Shown piece by piece: positions 45,000-58,500 of a DNA stretch of 64,000 nucleotides. Under the pieces are notes generated by a model that worked only from the letters and a program-made list of their open reading frames with translations, searched no databases and was not told the origin of the DNA. Position 1 is the first letter of the stretch; every line of letters begins with the position of its first letter. The position numbers and the translations under genes are program-made. Source of the DNA: Epiperipatus broadwayi (lineage: Eukaryota > Onychophora > Udeonychophora > Euonychophora > Peripatidae); contig JAQFVV010006221.1 of the NCBI GenBank assembly GCA_028023455.1, positions 4,791,166 to 4,855,165 on the forward strand, given 5' to 3'.

Positions 45000-46470
45000 T
45001 TTGCTTTGAAGATAGAGGAATAATTAGGAATAAAATAGAGTGCCGAGTTTTGTATCAAGTAATCTATAAAAAGCTTTATTATTCACTGAATTTATTTAAG
45101 TTTTTAATATCATGGTCTTTAAAAAATATATTGTTTCATGTTTTAATGTAAAAGTAATGTTATTTGTTTTATTTAAGAATAACTAAATTGCAATTAATCT
45201 ATATTTTGTCTTTGTATACAAGTCTGTGCTAAAAATTCAACTTCCATAAAAACAACAAATAAAAGAATAGGTTTGGAAATAATTTAATATTTATTTCTTT
45301 TGCTCAGAAAGTTATATGCTAACTGAGAGTAAACATTAATTAAGAGTTTAAAAAAATTGTAATGAGAATTAAAACATAAAATAATAATTGTGAAAAATTA
45401 ATTTGAAATGCATGTTGTAATTTTAACATGTATCATTCATTTTTACTTTATTTTAATATGATTACAGTTATATTTTGGAAGCCTTTTAAATAGATAACAA
45501 ACATGCCCTACTTTTTTAGCAAAATGAAAAAAAGTTTGTTTCTTTTTAGTTGAAATTTAGTAATTAAAATCTATCAGTCAATATTTAAAAAAATTTTATG
45601 TTTCAAGTTAAAATATACACGTGTATTATTATTGGCAATAGGGGAGTTTTTTGGCCCAAGAATCAATTTACAAAAATGTTATAAGACTAGATTATTTTTG
45701 AAAGTTTTCATTATATTATAATACTGTTCATAATCAGGTTAAGTTTCTGATCAAAAATCCATATATTTTTTTAAATTTCAGTAACAACAGTTTGCCTGCT
45801 TTTGCTTTTAATAATGTAAATATGATAGCATATTTTACGATCTAACTGGTGGTTTCTGGAGCTATGACAGTAACTATTACAATTGGATTGATTTCCCACA
45901 TTAGATGGATAATATTACGCATTTCCATGTACACTAAACTCTCAGCATTACTACTGTTTCAAGTCTTATTTGTTCTCGTAGGTTCATTTGCTTGTTCTTT
46001 ATAAGTATTTTAACCTAATGCTTGCGATATGTCATAATAATTGTGTAATGGTTTTTTTATAATCACGTAATGATTGGATGATTACATGAGCTAAGTGAGT
46101 GAATCAAAATATTGTACTCTCAAGTATTTTATATGGTGAATGATCCCTATATATAAAGGTGTCAAGTTATCTCAATGACTTACGTGAAAACGTAGGATAA
46201 AAAATACATGATCTACTGATATTATTAAAAACCTGACTTGAATAGTAGATAATTTATTTAAAGTAAATTTATTGAAGATCTTATATAAATCGAGTCTACG
46301 ATAATGTTATTTGAATCGATGATTGGTGACTTAATTTTTTTTTTTTTATAATGCTTATTAATAAATTTCAGTTTTTTTTTGCTTCCTGAGTTTTTATAAT
46401 GCATATTTAAATATGAGTAATAATTAAATAATTGAACAGCTTTATTCCAAGTTTATAAGATATTAAGTAC
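45000..46470. other. AT-rich stretch, no feature recognised
   Basis: Only A/T runs and chance frames are seen. I find no repeat match to the rest of the window. Confidence 0.4.
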
Positions 46471-46471
46471 T

Positions 46472-46552
46472 GTAACACCCATAACTGGAATCAATCCAAG
46501 ATCTTATGCTCCAGAATTTAGCAGTCTATCATTGTATTGAACCACCCACTGC
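46472..46552 (-). repeat. tRNA-like pseudogene or SINE head
   Basis: The minus strand reads TGGTTCAATACAATGATAGA (A-box-like) and GGATTGATTCCAG (B-box-like) at tRNA-like spacing. The ends do not pair into an acceptor stem, so this is not a functional tRNA gene. Confidence 0.4.
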
Positions 46553-46599
46553 TGTATGAATAATGACGAGTGTATATATTTATAAACAGTAAAAAAAAA

Positions 46600-48170
46600 T
46601 ATATTTATCATTTTACTCAATATTTAGTCGTTGGATCTGTTTTACATACAATTTGATTTTTTTTTTTCTAAAAAAAAATATTTTACCGGTATAGGCATAT
46701 GGATTATTTTTTTTGGTAGTATGATCAAATGATGGTGAAGACACACATATGCATATGTCATGGAATGAATTGTCCTTCCAATTTTCCTTTATTTTGATGT
46801 CAGCTATGTTAAGACTAGGACAGTTGTACATAAGGTGATTTACTTATGGCTTATCTTTCAAGTCACCAGTAATTGGTTGCAAACTTTGAATGGTTATATC
46901 AAATTGTTTTTTGCTTGAAAGTTTGTAGAGTAAATACAGCAAGTGATAACTATTGATCATCAACAAAGATAATTTTCCATAGTTTGGTCTTATCTTAAAA
47001 CATTTTATTCTAATATCTCAATTTTAGAGCTCTTTCATAATCTTTAGTAAGCCTTTATATCACTAAGATGTTTAATGTCCTAAACAAAAGGTAAGTAAAA
47101 ATAAATGTATTTAAAATGAAATTCTTTAAGTGGAAATTAAGTAGGTATGCATGGAGACATTTTGTACATAAAAATATTAAGGGGTATAAATCAATGAGAT
47201 AATAAAATGGATATATGTGATAATAACAATAAAGAAATATTAACAAAATTAATCTGATTATTGTATAAATATTTTAATATTTATTTTTAATATTTGCATA
47301 ACATATAAACTTAACCATAGATTACTAATGAAGAGTCCATTAGTATATTCCTGCTGTGTCTTAAACTGGTGATCAAATTTGGATGAAATCTGGAAATTTT
47401 TGCAAGTCCAAATATATTTAGGATTTTTCTTCCATAGCCATTCCATAACTAAGATAGTTAACTCCAAATATTGGTTGGTCAATGGGTAATCTTAGTTATT
47501 ATTAACTATTATTAATTAATGCTAAAATATGGAAAAAATTATAGGTGATTAGCCTGGTGAGTATTGTGTTCTACAATATTCTTTGCAAAAGGATGTTCAA
47601 AAGATCAGTCCTTCAAGTAGGTTATTTGAGGCTGTTTAATCTTTTAATTACATAACTATTCTCAATTATTAGTTCACATCTTTATCTATGAATTAATATA
47701 AATCATATAGCTTCAGGAATTTTGTAGTCAATTATTTTTTAATATTAAACTGTTTATATATATATATAATCAATAAATTATCTACAAAACACATGCAGAT
47801 GTATACATGAGCATGAACAAAATGACATAAATTTAAAAGGACTCCCTATGCAGCTATTACAAATATTTCAACAAAACAATTTTTTTTATTTATTATCTAT
47901 ATATCAATTATTTAATTATTTATATAACTATGTTTTTTTAGAATATTATGCAACAAAACTATTAAAAATTATCCCTTCCCTTCTTAATCTTAAATAAGAT
48001 ATAGCTCGAATATAACAACTTATGGCATCAAATTTTGACAGTGATGTAAATTATTAATTTAATATTATTATACTTATCTAATAATTAAATAATCTGGCAT
48101 AAATTAAAACAAATTATTGATAAAGACAAAAGTCAGAAATCAGTCAGGATGGGATTTTAAATGCAGTAGT
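46600..48170. other. AT-rich stretch, no feature recognised
   Basis: Three minus-strand frames of 60-75 codons (46613-46831, 47055-47246, 47258-47482) have no recognisable motif and are the size expected by chance. No repeat match within the window was noticed. Confidence 0.4.
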
Positions 48171-48179
48171 GAATGATAA

Positions 48180-48716
48180 TCATTGATTACATGGAGAGTA
48201 AAAAGAGTTTAAATATAAATAGAAGTAAACAGAATATTGGATGTGATTTAATTTACGATAATAGCAAGGAAAGTAGTTTACTGTTTAAGGCTTGAACAGG
48301 ATCTTTAGCAACAAGGGAATAAATGGAAAAATTTGGGTGACTTAGTCTGCAAGTTGTGTAAGGAAGGCATGAAAAATATTAAGCATCTATTAATTGGATG
48401 TAAATGCCTGAAAGCAGAAAGGGTACAAATAAAGAAGTTGTGGATGAATAAATATAAACAAAGTGATTACACAGAAGGTGGGTTCTTGGTTTTTATGCTG
48501 GATTTGGGAAAAGATAAGGAAGATTTAGATATAAAGGCCAATGAGTTGACAAAGATTATGTTGTGGAAATGGGATGAAGCAGGATAAAAAAGAATATGGG
48601 AAAAACTTAGGGCGGAGAATGGAAAGGGAAGATAAAGTGGCTAACAAGTTTCTCTGGACATAGTGTCTAAGAGATTCCTGACTCCGTATAAGGGAAAGTC
48701 ACAGTGCATCACATCA
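48180..48716 (+). pseudogene. LINE B 3' fragment, C-terminal coding and tail
   Basis: Starting near ESKKS/NINRSKQNIG-type codons, it matches the last 150 codons of LINE B. The zinc motif C-x2-C-x8-H-x4-C is at about 48344-48397, within an open frame 48333-48587 (GDLVCKLC ... TKIMLWKWDEAG). Upstream an in-frame TGA and an ATA/TAA change break the frame. It ends in GTGCATCACATCACATG, the LINE B terminus. Confidence 0.75.
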
Positions 48717-48810
48717 CATGTCACTTACTTCTAAAAATACATTTTATTTTATTTTTTTATTCAAACTTCTTAGCTAATTTTTTGAGACTATAATTTAGTA
48801 ATGAATAAGG

Positions 48811-49164
48811 TTTCACTAAACCACTTTCACTTAAGGTAGGGACTGGTTTCTATCCACTTTTAACAGCTTATGGAGGGATGTAATCATAAACATATGACCA
48901 ACATGAAAAAAACTATGATCCCCAAGATGGACATTTCATGCTGAACTAGCACTCATCAGTTGGCCCAGACCACAATTTCTTACACATATCTTTATCACTG
49001 TTCACTATATAGATAGCAAGTTACTACAGTTTAATTGATAAGTGTCAAATGTGCAGCCCTCACAACTTTTGACACAATCACTTAATGAAAACATACATCC
49101 TTGCAAAAGGTGTTAGAAGTGGATAGAAATCAGTTCCTACCTTGAGTGAGAGTGCTGTAGTGAA
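48811..49164. mobile_element. Foldback element, about 354 bp
   Basis: The left arm TTCACTAAACCACTTTCACT..AAGGTAGG matches the right arm read on the minus strand (TTCACTACAGCACTCTCACTCAAGGTAGG). It continues through TTTCTATCCACTT and, further in, AGCAAGTTACTACAG-type sequence. It has no coding content and no clear target duplication. Confidence 0.6.
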
Positions 49165-49964
49165 AATTATACTATAGATATATTATTCATTATTGAATAA
49201 TCTCTAATCTAATGAATAACTAATAAAAAAATTATTAATATAATTTAGTGTTTGTATATGGGCAGAATATAAACTTAAGGCTTCACTACAAAATCGTTTT
49301 AATGAAATGCAACTAAATTGTACCAATCTGAATTATTTGTATTCATACACAAATGAATGATTTATCAAACTGTCGGATTATAATAGATGTATTAACATAT
49401 TAAATCATATTTCTTTCATCTTTATTTCTTTAATGTAAACAATAAAATCAGTAATGTCAATATGTGTTTTAATTACTTTTATTACCCCTATTTGCTATTC
49501 TCAGCATACTTTTATGTGTTAGTTTTTCTTTCTAAATATAGATCCATATTTCACAACCATATTAAATGCATTTTAATTGATTTTTATTCAATTTTTTCGG
49601 TAATATTTGATTTATATGATACCAGATCTAAATAAATACTGTATAATAAATTAATTCTTGAATTATATTTTCATTAATTGGAACAAAATTTATCTTCAAG
49701 CCGTCAAGCTGTTTTTCAAAATGACTACATTTAATTACAAAGTTCTTAATTTTAGTTAATCATGCAGATACAAAACAATCATATGATCTGAACATATATA
49801 TAAATACACACAAATAGACAAGTAATAAAAATTGCTACATAATTTTTATTTAATATTAATGTCATTGTGCATTTAGCTCTTTTACATAAGAAACTGGAAT
49901 AACTATATTTATGATGCTCATATTATTATTCTACCAGTGTTCTGTATACATTATACAAATTTTG

Positions 49965-50035
49965 TAGATCTGATGAAGACTGCATGGTACAGTCGAAACT
50001 GTAATCAATAATAAAAGTTTTTTTGCTGAAAAGTG
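49965..50035 (+). ncRNA. Hammerhead-like motif of a Penelope-type 3' end
   Basis: GTAGATCTGATGA is followed by a GACTG/CAGTC hairpin with loop CATGGTA, then GAAAC, T, GTA and ATC. The core order is CUGAUGA, stem II, GAAA, one C-G pair, UA. GAT before the core can pair with ATC after the cleavage position. One extra A precedes stem II. TTTTTTGCTG and AATAAAAG follow, as in the 22.4-kb copy. Confidence 0.45.
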
Positions 50036-50049
50036 AAACATGTAAGATT

Positions 50050-53000
50050 TTTGAAATTCAATATTATATAGTCAGTAGTGAAAATACATCGATATTCCAT
50101 ATTGTGGGCATAAATCTGTGGAAATAAACTTACAAATATGGATAACGAATGATACATATGCTTCCTCTCATTTTATATGTTCTTTATGCATTGTTAAAAT
50201 TATAGAACAATTAAATTATTATAAGAATAAACATTGATATAGTGATAAAAAGGTGAATTTATTTATCTTTTACAGTCGGCCATTCTGAACAAATTGGTTC
50301 AGTAATTTTAAACTACAAAAAATGAAAAAAAAAAAATCTTATTTTGATTAACTAAATGGGAATTTTAATTCAACCGATTATTATGGTGTTCGAACTTCAT
50401 TGCCAACTGACAATAGGATAAATAAACAAAATGCAATAAAGTCAAAACAATTACAGTTAAGAAACTTCCATCCTCAAAGGGTTAACCTACTATTAACTCC
50501 TAATATGGTACCAAATAATACTGACATATGTAATAAATTGTTAAATACTTAAAATTTATTTTTATTAATAGTGGAAAACGTATATAAGGGAGAAAAATAA
50601 TTTCATTTAACAAAAATGTTTTTTTATAAAATATTACAAAATATTTCATAGTATCTTTTACAATAAGAGTAAACAAAAAATTTTAAAAAGCTAATATATA
50701 TAATATATTTATACAGAATAGTTCACAATAAATTAATGATCATTAAAATAAATTTAACCGCACACTTAAGATTTAAACTGATTTTATATGTAAAACATCT
50801 GTTTCGATTAGGTGTTTTTTTTTTTGAAGCTCGTTATTTTTCATAAAAGAATTGTCCCAATTTATGAAAAGTACAATGTAACAATACCATTCTAACATTA
50901 GTTTTTAATCAGAAATACAAATATCATTGTTTACTCAAAAGATTTGAGTTTGTGATAGTGTATTTCAGCATCCATAATATAGTCTCTTACCATATTGAAT
51001 AAAATTTGCTCCAAATTTACGATCAAAAAAACTTCATGACGGATAAATAAATAAAATTTGAAATGCACAGGTGTAATTTTAATAACAGGGATAGTAAAAT
51101 TGTACTTACGTTTATTGACTAGCCATAATAAAAACAGTTTTTAAAATATTAACAATTTACTGAAATACCATGCTCTTTCCGTTCAATAATATGGAGAAAA
51201 GCACGTGACTTTTGACGCACTTCGACCAATCAGCAAGAATAGAGAGAAAATCTGGCTCTAGCAGACATTGTCTTAATCAGCTTGCAAAAGATATTCCTTG
51301 TTAGAATATTCTTTCAAAAACTGTGATTGTTTACGATTTATTTTTTAAGCCTTTTCAAGTGAAAGATATCCATTAGGAATGTAAAAGTAAGATCGGAGGG
51401 GAAACTAGAAAATGTTAAATTATATCTGTTCTACTTTGTAACCAGTTTATAAAATACGTAGTTTCAATTTTTAAAAATAAATAAATGTATTTTTTAATTA
51501 ATTATAACAATTCGAATACATATTAGAAAGTTAATTTTCTTTATTATTGGGTGGGTCTCACCAAACTCTTAGTAACTTTGTCCAAAAACTATCCATTTTT
51601 GTTTCTCACGAAATGATAAAGTTAATGCAAAGGGGACCATGTGATTTCTTTTATACTATTCATATTTTAATTCGTCGTCTGTTATGTTTTAGCTTTGCAT
51701 TGGTCCTATTATGAAATTCTAATCCACCATAATTAAAAAGTATTTTCTTTTATTTATGCCTAGTTTTCATAACCACACGTTAATATTCGATCCTGGAATC
51801 GATTTCAGTTCTAGCACGTAGTAATTATTTTAAAAGAAGAAAACATGAGAAGGAATAAAAAGGAGAAATAAGAATTATCGTTTTATTGGAATACCAAAAA
51901 TTAATTATGAAGTTCTGTCAGGTCTGTTCATTCAAAGGTTTAAAATTAAACTAGATATTTTCACCGATCACTGCAATCCTATTTTATTATACATATACTT
52001 CCAGGCTAATATGGTTTGATATTAATGTGTGATTAGATTGGGTAATTGCACTTATTTAATATATATTACTCTAGAATACCAAATTACTATTAGAAACATA
52101 CCCCCCCCCCCCGTTTAAGTATACATTGCCTAGCCTCGTATTCCCTAAAACTTGATGCCTGGACATAATACTTATATAACATTTAAAGATATAGCATATG
52201 AATGATCAGTGAGATTTTAAAATGAAAGAGGGATAAAAATAGAACAGAAAACTATGTAAAGAAAAAATTAAGACATGAAGTGAATAAAACTAAACATTAC
52301 TGGTTAAAAAAAGATGTGTAGACAGAAAAGATTTATTTCATCTAATTTATAGTAGAATTCTATTTTCAGTCAATTCTTCCCAATAGAAGCAGTCAATATT
52401 GCACCCCTTTAGAATGTATTTGGAGATAATCTTTATAACATAAATTGGATATAAAATTTGCATCTCTAAAATACTTTTTTAGAAGCCTATTACTATTCAC
52501 TTGCTTTATAATTCAATATCATTATATCAAACGATTGATCTTACAATCTTGTCATTGGATTTTTTAAGATCTTATGGAGTATTCTTTATTAAAACTTTAT
52601 CAGGGCCTTTATCTCAATTGAAGATGTGACTGAGAATGGAAGATACCATAGAAACTTACAATTCAGCAAGATATTGAAGTTTTTCAAAATGATCACAAGA
52701 TGTCAAATTTTTAACTTTTTCTATTTTGCTATACTTAGACTGCTAATGCTGATAATAGTATACATTTAATATATATCTTTATATAACTTCACAAAAAATA
52801 ATTTGGTTTTTTTCTTTTAAAATTTGTTTAAATAAAAAAAATCATATCTTTCAATATTTCATACCCTTTCAATTGATCATTTTCAATGATTTATTAACTA
52901 AAAAATACATAAAAGAAAATAAAATCTTTCTCCACTTATATATAGTAAATTTCTCATAATCACTCATTCTATTATAATTATATATTCATATTATAAAATA

Positions 53001-53285
53001 AATTTTAACAGAACATCAAAAATAAAAAATGTTTATTTTTACTTTTAAAAAATTCTCAAATTTTTCTGTTTATATCTACAGTGTTCCAAAATTGTATTTT
53101 TATTCTTAATATACATTTTCATAATCCCCTTCCCTTTTTTTTTTAATTTAATTTTTATAATAGTATAATTAATTAAATAAGCTTAATTATTAATTTAATT
53201 TAAATATCTTAAATTGCCAAGGAAAACAAATTAACTCCTACAAATACAATATATCTTCTCAAATATCAACTATTTAAATGAAAAT
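50050..53285. other. AT-rich stretch with one promoter-like cluster
   Basis: No coding sequence is supported. The only standout is 51185-51300, described separately, and a C14 run near 52102. Confidence 0.4.
51202..51234. promoter_or_regulatory. Promoter-like cluster: E-box, CRE-like word, CCAAT box
   Basis: Within 33 bp there are CACGTGAC (51202-51209), TGACGCAC (51213-51220) and ACCAATCAGC (51225-51234), in a local GC rise within very AT-rich DNA. Such a grouping is typical of animal proximal promoters. No downstream exon is recognisable on either strand, so a role is only suggested. Confidence 0.35.
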
Positions 53286-53289
53286 AGAA

Positions 53290-54572
53290 AAACTCTGAGA
53301 AATGACAGAATTATTATAGACATCTTAAAAGAAACGGGTAAAAAATATATATAAATTATTGGCAACACTTTGCACTAAATGATAAAAATGTATCAGATAA
53401 TTGAGATAATATTTAATAAAGGTGAAGCAGAACATATTAGAAATTACTGATCTTGCAGTTTTCTGCCAGCTAATAAAAATCTGGTATAAATTTTTATTAA
53501 GATCATTGTAACTTGTTAATAGAGAATTTGGATTCAAACACAACCAAAAATGATAAACTGGATTCAGAAATGGGTTTAACACAATGAATCACAAGTGTTA
53601 AGAGGAATTATATAAAAAACTAATGAATATGAATTATCATTATATTAAGACTTTAAATATTAATTGTGATAGCTCAAATGTTTACATGCAGTTCATTAGA
53701 GGTTTTCAATAATTTCCACATAAACTTTAAATTATGAGTTTGTAGATTATGAAAAGGTGTTTGATTCTATAAGTAAAGCTTTGGAACATTATGGATATCA
53801 GATTTTGAAAATATTTATCAAAACTGAAGTGGCAGTAATTAAATTGCATATCACAAAAAATTAATATAGATGAGAATGTATTTAAAGGGGGATTCCCTAT
53901 TTCTAAAACTTTTTACTGCAGATTTAGAGGAAGTATTTTGTGGATTAAAATAGGAAACTAAATGATTAAAATAGATGGATCTTATTTAGTAATCTACATT
54001 TTGAAGATATGGTTATTTTTTCGCAAATAATATTTGAGAGCTTCAGAAAATGTTATAAGAGTTATCAGAGAGATAAAATCTAAAAAAGATTGAAGTGATG
54101 TTTAATGGCTTTTCATAAAGAAAAAATATTGAATGTTAATTATAAATTAAAAATAGTTCCCAACTACAAATATGTCCAGATTATTAATACTGATGAAATG
54201 ATGTAGGTGAAATTAATCGTGCAATCAAGCTGGAATAGAATACTTTTAATGGATAAAACTTAATATTTCAAGAAAATATATCCATGTGCTTGAAAAGTAA
54301 ATTGATCAATGTATTTTACCGGTATTTACATATGGACTAACAGAAGAGTAATAAAGAAAGTAACAAGGATCAAAAGTGAAATATATGGATGAGATAAGAA
54401 ACATTTTAATGATATCATTATAAGAATTAGGAAACTGAAATGGATCTGAGTTGAGCATATTACTAGAAAATAAGTAAGTTCTCTAGAGTAATATAGAGAA
54501 AATAAACTGGATAAAAAAAACTGGATTAAACTTGGAGATACTTTTATCTATTGTGAATTGATGCTTGAAAAC
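53290..54572 (+). pseudogene. RTE-like LINE, decayed RT-to-3' end copy
   Basis: It follows the main RTE copy from the region upstream of RT block 3 to the 3' end. Matches include CTTAAAAGAAACGGG, AATGATAAAAATGT, AGAAATTACTGATC, TTTGTAGATTATGAAAAGG, TTTTACTGCAGATTTAGAGG and TTAAACTTGGAGATAC. Stops, indels and an internal extra segment near 53640-53730 are frequent. It is much older than the copy at 18.7 kb. Confidence 0.7.
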
Positions 54573-54739
54573 AATTATTCATTGATAATTATATTTCAAA
54601 ATAAATATACTAATTATCCTTTAGTAAATCAGAAATTACTATATATTTTTAACAAAACATACAATCTTAACAAATCTATGACTCTTATTTTGATTATTTA
54701 TAGTCTCTGCCTTAAGTCTTATGCGATGTTATATTGCTA

Positions 54740-55080
54740 AGACTACTAATATATGGTATGGCTGAAGATCTATCAGCTCCATATAGCTATTTGAGTTGGA
54801 TAGCTGGGTTTGAAGACATGTAGGTCTGAAATTTTCAACTCAATAGATAACTTTTAGATAAATGCTGGCTTTGGGTTGGTATTTTTAGATCTAGTGTCTG
54901 AACCTACCCTGGCACTTCTGAGGAGTGCCAAGGCATGAAACCATGGTCAGGGGTTTGGGGGGGAGGGGGTTCCTGACATATTTTAAATGCTTTCTCTGGT
55001 TAAGCATTTATCACAAAGCTTGTTGAGGAATTGGCAATCCTCATTGTTTATAACTTACAAGCTTAAGAGAATAGGATCAT
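54740..55080. repeat. GC-raised repeat module with hairpin and G-run
   Basis: It contains the palindromic GGCACTTCTGAGGAGTGCC (54910-54928), shared in inverted form with 44880-44925. A G-rich run follows at about 54950-54972 (GGGGTTTGGGGGGG, then AGGGGG). The module is GC-richer than its surroundings. Its class is unknown. Confidence 0.5.
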
Positions 55081-55439
55081 GTGATCTATGATTCTTATTT
55101 TGACTATTATTACCATTTATACAGATTATTCTTTCTTAATTACCACTTCAATTTCTTTCAATCATGTATAAGATTTTGTATATTTTTAAAATATTTCATA
55201 TATATGGTTACAAATTCGGAAAAATATTTTATAATAACTAAGTTTGAGTGAAAGTCTGAATTTGAATCCCTTATATATTACATTATATGTGCAGGTGTGT
55301 GTAAGCCTATACAGTGTATTAAATTAAAATTCATCCATATATTTCTTGTCTCTATGATAGTTTATACTAACAATGTAATACAACTATCTCGATTATATTT
55401 TACACATACTGTTAGGAGCAATTCTTTTTATTTAATTGC

Positions 55440-55565
55440 AGCACCATCTATTGTAACTTGAGTAATCAATGGATACCAGATAATAATGCTATTATATTCA
55501 CTCCATTGCTTTCACATTCTCTCGCCAAACTAGTTTCTAATTTATGGAATTTATCGGTCTAAAAT
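55440..55565 (-). mobile_element. Retrozyme-like element, copy 7 (very decayed)
   Basis: The plus strand retains GCAGCACCATCT, GAGTAATCAATGGATACCAG and CCAAACTAGTTTCTAATTTATGG. These are the family body and the region around the hammerhead cleavage site, read on the minus strand. The CTGATGA half is unrecognisable. Confidence 0.5.
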
Positions 55566-55599
55566 TTGTAATCATTGGCTTGTTTTATATAACTATAAA

Positions 55600-58500
55600 A
55601 TTAATATGACTTGTATTTAAGTTATTAAGGGCTATTTCCAAATTATTAGTTTAATAAAAAAAAATATCCATTAAATCCCGGTGCATTAGGTTGAAACTCC
55701 TACTGATAAAAGACAAGGCAGAGGTTAATCTGGTAATGTAGATACAATAATACTGAATATGGTTACAGTAGCTCTCCCGTTTAGTATTCATTAAATTCTT
55801 GAGCTTACGTTAGATAACACACGGTAGATGGAACTGCAGTAAAGTGAATTGCTCTCAGTAGCATGCATTAAATCTAAGCAGGAAAATAAGGATTGTAAAA
55901 TACATAAATAGTATCGATGTCAAATCTAATGGCTTGGATTTAAAAACTTGATAGTTTTGCTTCATAACTTTGATACAGATCTAAAATATTTGTCAAACCA
56001 TTAGCATTGCTTGAAAAATGCAAATAACAAAAGTAATCTCATTTATTTTGTTTTCTAATTTAGTTCTTAAAGTTGTTTCTGCACAAATAAAAAGTTTTGG
56101 CAAAATAGAATCCCTCTTACACTTTAATAAATACTCTTTAAATTTTGATATCTCAAATTTATAATTCGAAACTTTAATCATAGCAGAAATGCCCTTTTGT
56201 AATCAACAAATCCAATTTAAATGGTTCTTTTTAAATTTTTCTTATTACTTTAGTGTGATATGTGTTATATTAACTTTTAATTAGCTATTGCTTATTTAAA
56301 TGATTCGATTCCAAAACACTACGTATGCTAAGCTTCACCAAATTGCTTTCCATAAATTGAAAAATTCTGATTTTTTTAATATGCACAACCTATTAAAATT
56401 TGACATGTTGTTTCTTTTAAAATATATATTTAATATTGTATGATATCTAGTAATAATCAATTACATTTAATTAATAGTTAAATTGCATTTAGCTGCCATG
56501 ATTAATAACTTTATACAGTAGGAAAATGACCTTTCTAGTGGATCTTTCTAGGTAGTTGTCTAGAACAAAAGTCAGAGAGCATTATTAAGTCAATGTGTAT
56601 ATTTTAATGTAAACTGACTTTGAAATGACTTACTAATTTTACAAAGTAGAGGTGCTTCATTCATTTTTAAAATTAACAAAACTGATAAATGTCATATATG
56701 TAATGATAAATATTTTTATACTGAATATGTCAATTGATAATCATGAAGCACTTTAGCTACTATGCTTTATAAAGTTAATTAGACATTTCAAAATCACACT
56801 AACATTATTGTCTAGCTTTTATTCTGAATAACCTATAAAAAGATCCAAACTATAGTAGAAAGATCATTTTCCTATTATAAAGGGTTGATGAGTGTGGGAA
56901 CTAGAGGCCAGTCCAACTATCAATTAAATATACTTATCACCTGACTTTACATATATTCAGTATAAAAATATTAATCTTATATAAATATTAATGTATGCAT
57001 ATTTTTTTGAAAGCTAAACTATTTATAATATAAGATCTATTTTTTCTAAGTAATATAAAATGATGTTTCATTATTGATATTTTTTTATCTTTTTTAAATA
57101 AAAAAGATAAATAATCTGGGTACTGCATTATCCAGAAGAAATGTTGTGTTTTAAATAAATGTGTTAAGAAAATTGATTAATATTATTTTCGTTTAGTTTA
57201 AATAATTAGCTTAATAGAAAAATACTAAAAGTTTATTTTGTTTTTAATAGACTTTTCTGTTAACAGTTAGTATGAATCCTAAATTAGGTTTGTACTCAGT
57301 TTAGGTTCAGACTAACACTGTTAATCTAAAAATCTTATCTTTTCCTTGATATTTTTTTGGTCTGACTCACTACTTGATGTGTTTGATCTTTAGAACTCTA
57401 GTAGAGTGCAACCCATGTTGGAAATATGTATATAATGTGACCTTTAGCTTTTCCCATAAAGCTGAATGTCAAGTTGTATAGTAACTTAATATTTAAAAAA
57501 ATATAAATAGCTTAATTTTTATAAGTCACTACTTAATAATCCAATATTTATTTACTTGATTAGCTAATTTATAAGAACTTTTATAATTTTTATAACATTT
57601 AAAATAATTTTAATAGCCAATGTATAGTTGTGAAAACCTTAAGCAGTTCTTTTATAATTTTTAAATGCTGTTTTAGGTATATTATTAACCTAAAATGTTA
57701 TTGAGTTTAATTTTAAAAATATTAAGTTTAAAACCATCTTAGAATTAGAGTCAAACTTTAATGACAAGTTTAAACCTTTAAGACTAGATTACTGATGCTT
57801 GAATTATCTGTAAAAAATATCGTTTTAATTGTAGTAAAAATATTTTAATTAAATATCTCAAGTTTAGTTAATTAAGAAAAAAATAATTTTAAAGCTAAAA
57901 ATTAAAAGAATAATGTATGTGTGGATGTATGGATAGGAAAACTTGAATTTCTTCAAAACTTCCTTGTTAAATTTAGTTACTATTAATTGTCTTGATTTTA
58001 TATATATATAAAGTAATATTCTGGGATCTTATTAAATTAAAAAAATTGTTTAAAGGAATATTATAATATTCTGTTTAAAATAATGTAATTTTTATTATAT
58101 AATATTTTATTTTTCATTTATTGTATTACATTTGGTTTTCTAAATAATTTGTTTTTAAAAAAATGTTTATTTAAAAAAATGTAATAATTAATTACTGTCT
58201 AGACATTATTTTCCAGAAAGCTCTGGGAATATGCAAATTAATTTATTTTTAGAAATTTTTCCTATGATTCTAATAGGTCTGTGAATTCTAATCAATGCAT
58301 GTCAATTGGGAATAATTGAAATGTCAATTTCAGACATCAAAAATTGATTACATGACATAAATAGAGCTGAGGGATATATTTACACACTCGCTTACTTGGA
58401 CACACTCGCTCACTTCTTCACTTGCTTGCTGATTTTTAACTTGTTTAATTTAAGTTTTAATTGTTTTTAAATAATTTTTATTTTTTTTTTAAAGTTAAAA

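Noticed and set aside
46472-46552. Functional tRNA gene
   Set aside because: A and B box-like words are present, but no acceptor stem or convincing anticodon arm forms. A SINE head or pseudogene is more likely.
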